Position numbers and translations under genes: made by a program. Positions 7,929-8,487 of a stretch of 8,487 bases of DNA are shown piece by piece. Within the stretch, counting starts at the first letter, position 1. Each line of letters starts with the position of its first letter. The notes beneath the pieces are model-generated. The model ran no database searches and had not been told where the DNA came from. It saw only the letters and a program-made list of their open reading frames with translations. The stretch lies in the NCBI GenBank assembly GCA_964517075.1, contig CAZFAT010000019.1, forward strand, positions 1 through 8,487. The letters are read 5' to 3'. Origin of the DNA: CAZFAT01 sp964517075 (GTDB lineage: Bacteria > Acidobacteriota > Vicinamibacteria > Vicinamibacterales > SCN-69-37).

Positions 7929-7962
7929 ACCGAGAACCGGAAACCGAGGACCGGAAACCGAA
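7929..7962. repeat. 14-base direct repeat, about 2.4 copies
   Basis: ACCGAGAACCGGAA at 7929-7942 is followed directly by ACCGAGGACCGGAA at 7943-7956, one base different, and a partial third copy, ACCGAA, to 7962. The array ends two bases before the stop codon of the upstream cytochrome (7965-7967 on the minus strand). There are no spacers, so this is a simple tandem repeat and not a CRISPR. The unit is itself built from ACCG-type submotifs, suggesting slippage growth. Confidence 0.75.
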
Positions 7963-7964
7963 CG

Positions 7965-8486
7965 TCACTGTCCGCTCATCAGGAACGCGGCGATGTGCGC
8001 CAGGTTCTGATCCCCGACCGCGTCGGGCAGGTTCGCCGGCATGATCGAGTCGTTGTCGGTCGTGCGTGAGGCAATCTGCGCCTTCTGCACGGTCACCGGC
8101 TCGGCCGCCTCGGCCGTCTTCAGCAGCACAGTCTCGGCGGTTTCGCTCACGAGCAGGCCGCGCATGGTCGACTTGTCGCGCATCGCGAGGACGGTCGTCC
8201 GGTACTTCGGATTGACCTGCTCGTCGGGGAAGAAGATGGCGCGCAGGATGTCGCGCCGCTGCATCCGCTGGCCAAGGTTCGTCAGGTCGGGCGCGTAGGT
8301 GGCGCCGATGCCACCAGCGCGGTGACAGCTTGCGCACTGCTGCTGGAACACCTCGCGGCCCGTCGTCGGATTCGGTCCGCCGCCGCGCCCGGTCAATTGC
8401 CCCGGCCCGCCGCCGCGCGGGAACACGAGATTGTCGTAGCGCTCCTGCGTGTCGAGCGGTGTCTGGCGCGCGCTCGCGGGCAGGGC
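7965..8486 (-). CDS. Secreted cytochrome c paralog, N-terminus cut by window edge
   Basis: Second member of the same heme-binding family; 173 residues are visible and the frame remains open to the window edge. The visible start, ALPASARQTPLDTQERYDN, looks like the end of a signal peptide (ASA-R) and the first mature residues, so little is missing. A GTG at 8426 is in frame but would remove this, so it is treated as internal. A Gly/Pro/Arg-rich linker (visible residues about 23-42) precedes the heme motif CASCH at 51-55. APDLTNLGQRMQRRDILRAIFFPDEQV, the VLAMRDKSTMRGLL segment and DSIMP with M149 as likely heme ligand follow, ending AHIAAFLMSGQ. The His-to-Met distance is 94 residues, against 96 in the downstream paralog. 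Function: periplasmic electron transfer, partner unknown, most likely encoded further upstream beyond the window. Confidence 0.88.
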   Translation of the reverse strand, partial: ALPASARQTPLDTQERYDNLVFPRGGGPGQLTGRGGGPNPTTGREVFQQQCASCHRAGGIGATYAPDLTNLGQRMQRRDILRAIFFPDEQVNPKYRTTVLAMRDKSTMRGLLVSETAETVLLKTAEAAEPVTVQKAQIASRTTDNDSIMPANLPDAVGDQNLAHIAAFLMSGQ

Positions 8487-8487
8487 C

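Noticed and set aside
7929..7962. Short repeats as the edge of a CRISPR array
   Set aside because: The units are directly adjacent with no spacers, only 14 bases long, and no cas gene is near.

Overview
The window is a GC-rich bacterial chromosome segment with tightly packed genes on both strands. The content points to a Gram-negative acidobacterium, probably of the Vicinamibacteria type. The reasons are a VWFA-related protein of the kind expanded in Acidobacteria, two cytochromes of the Planctomycete/Verrucomicrobium/Acidobacteria 'putative heme-binding domain' type, a bacillithiol glycosyltransferase (BshA) in a genome with outer-membrane lipoproteins, and an intergenic REP-like palindrome. 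This assignment is inference from protein families; no rRNA or other phylogenetic marker is present.

Layout. (1) 3-638 (+): the C-terminal part of bshA, cut by the window edge. (2) 704-4515 (+): a compact operon of an NtrC-type sigma-54 response regulator, its NtrB/ZraS-type membrane histidine kinase, and a proline-rich lipoprotein whose start codon overlaps the kinase stop codon (TAATG). (3) 4523-5380 (-): a secreted TPR-like protein, convergent with the lipoprotein and only 7 bases away. (4) 5381-5529: a divergent intergenic region with a short inverted repeat and an imperfect match to a sigma-54 promoter. (5) 5530-7185 (+): a two-gene operon of a VWA-domain secreted protein with an intact MIDAS and a lipoprotein with a coiled coil plus an OmpA-type peptidoglycan-binding domain, closed by a strong intrinsic terminator at 7227-7267. 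(6) 7276-8486 (-): two tandem paralogous secreted c-type cytochromes, separated by a spacer with a REP-like palindrome and a 14-base tandem repeat; the upstream cytochrome runs off the window.

How the parts may work together. The kinase has a periplasmic Cache-like sensor and a complete catalytic core, and the regulator carries all the motifs needed to activate sigma-54 polymerase. The coupled lipoprotein suggests a three-part envelope signalling unit. The possible sigma-54 promoter in front of the VWA/OmpA operon gives a testable, unproven link between this regulator and a cell-envelope operon about 1.5 kb downstream. The cytochrome pair looks like a separate periplasmic electron-transfer module whose partner dehydrogenase or oxidase would lie beyond the right edge. 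No mobile element, CRISPR array, tRNA or rRNA was seen. No gene-free stretch exceeds 150 bases.

Nothing here can be called a wholly new system from sequence alone. The points most worth checking are the lipoprotein-coupled two-component system, the candidate sigma-54 promoter, and the tandem cytochromes with their repeat-bearing spacer.
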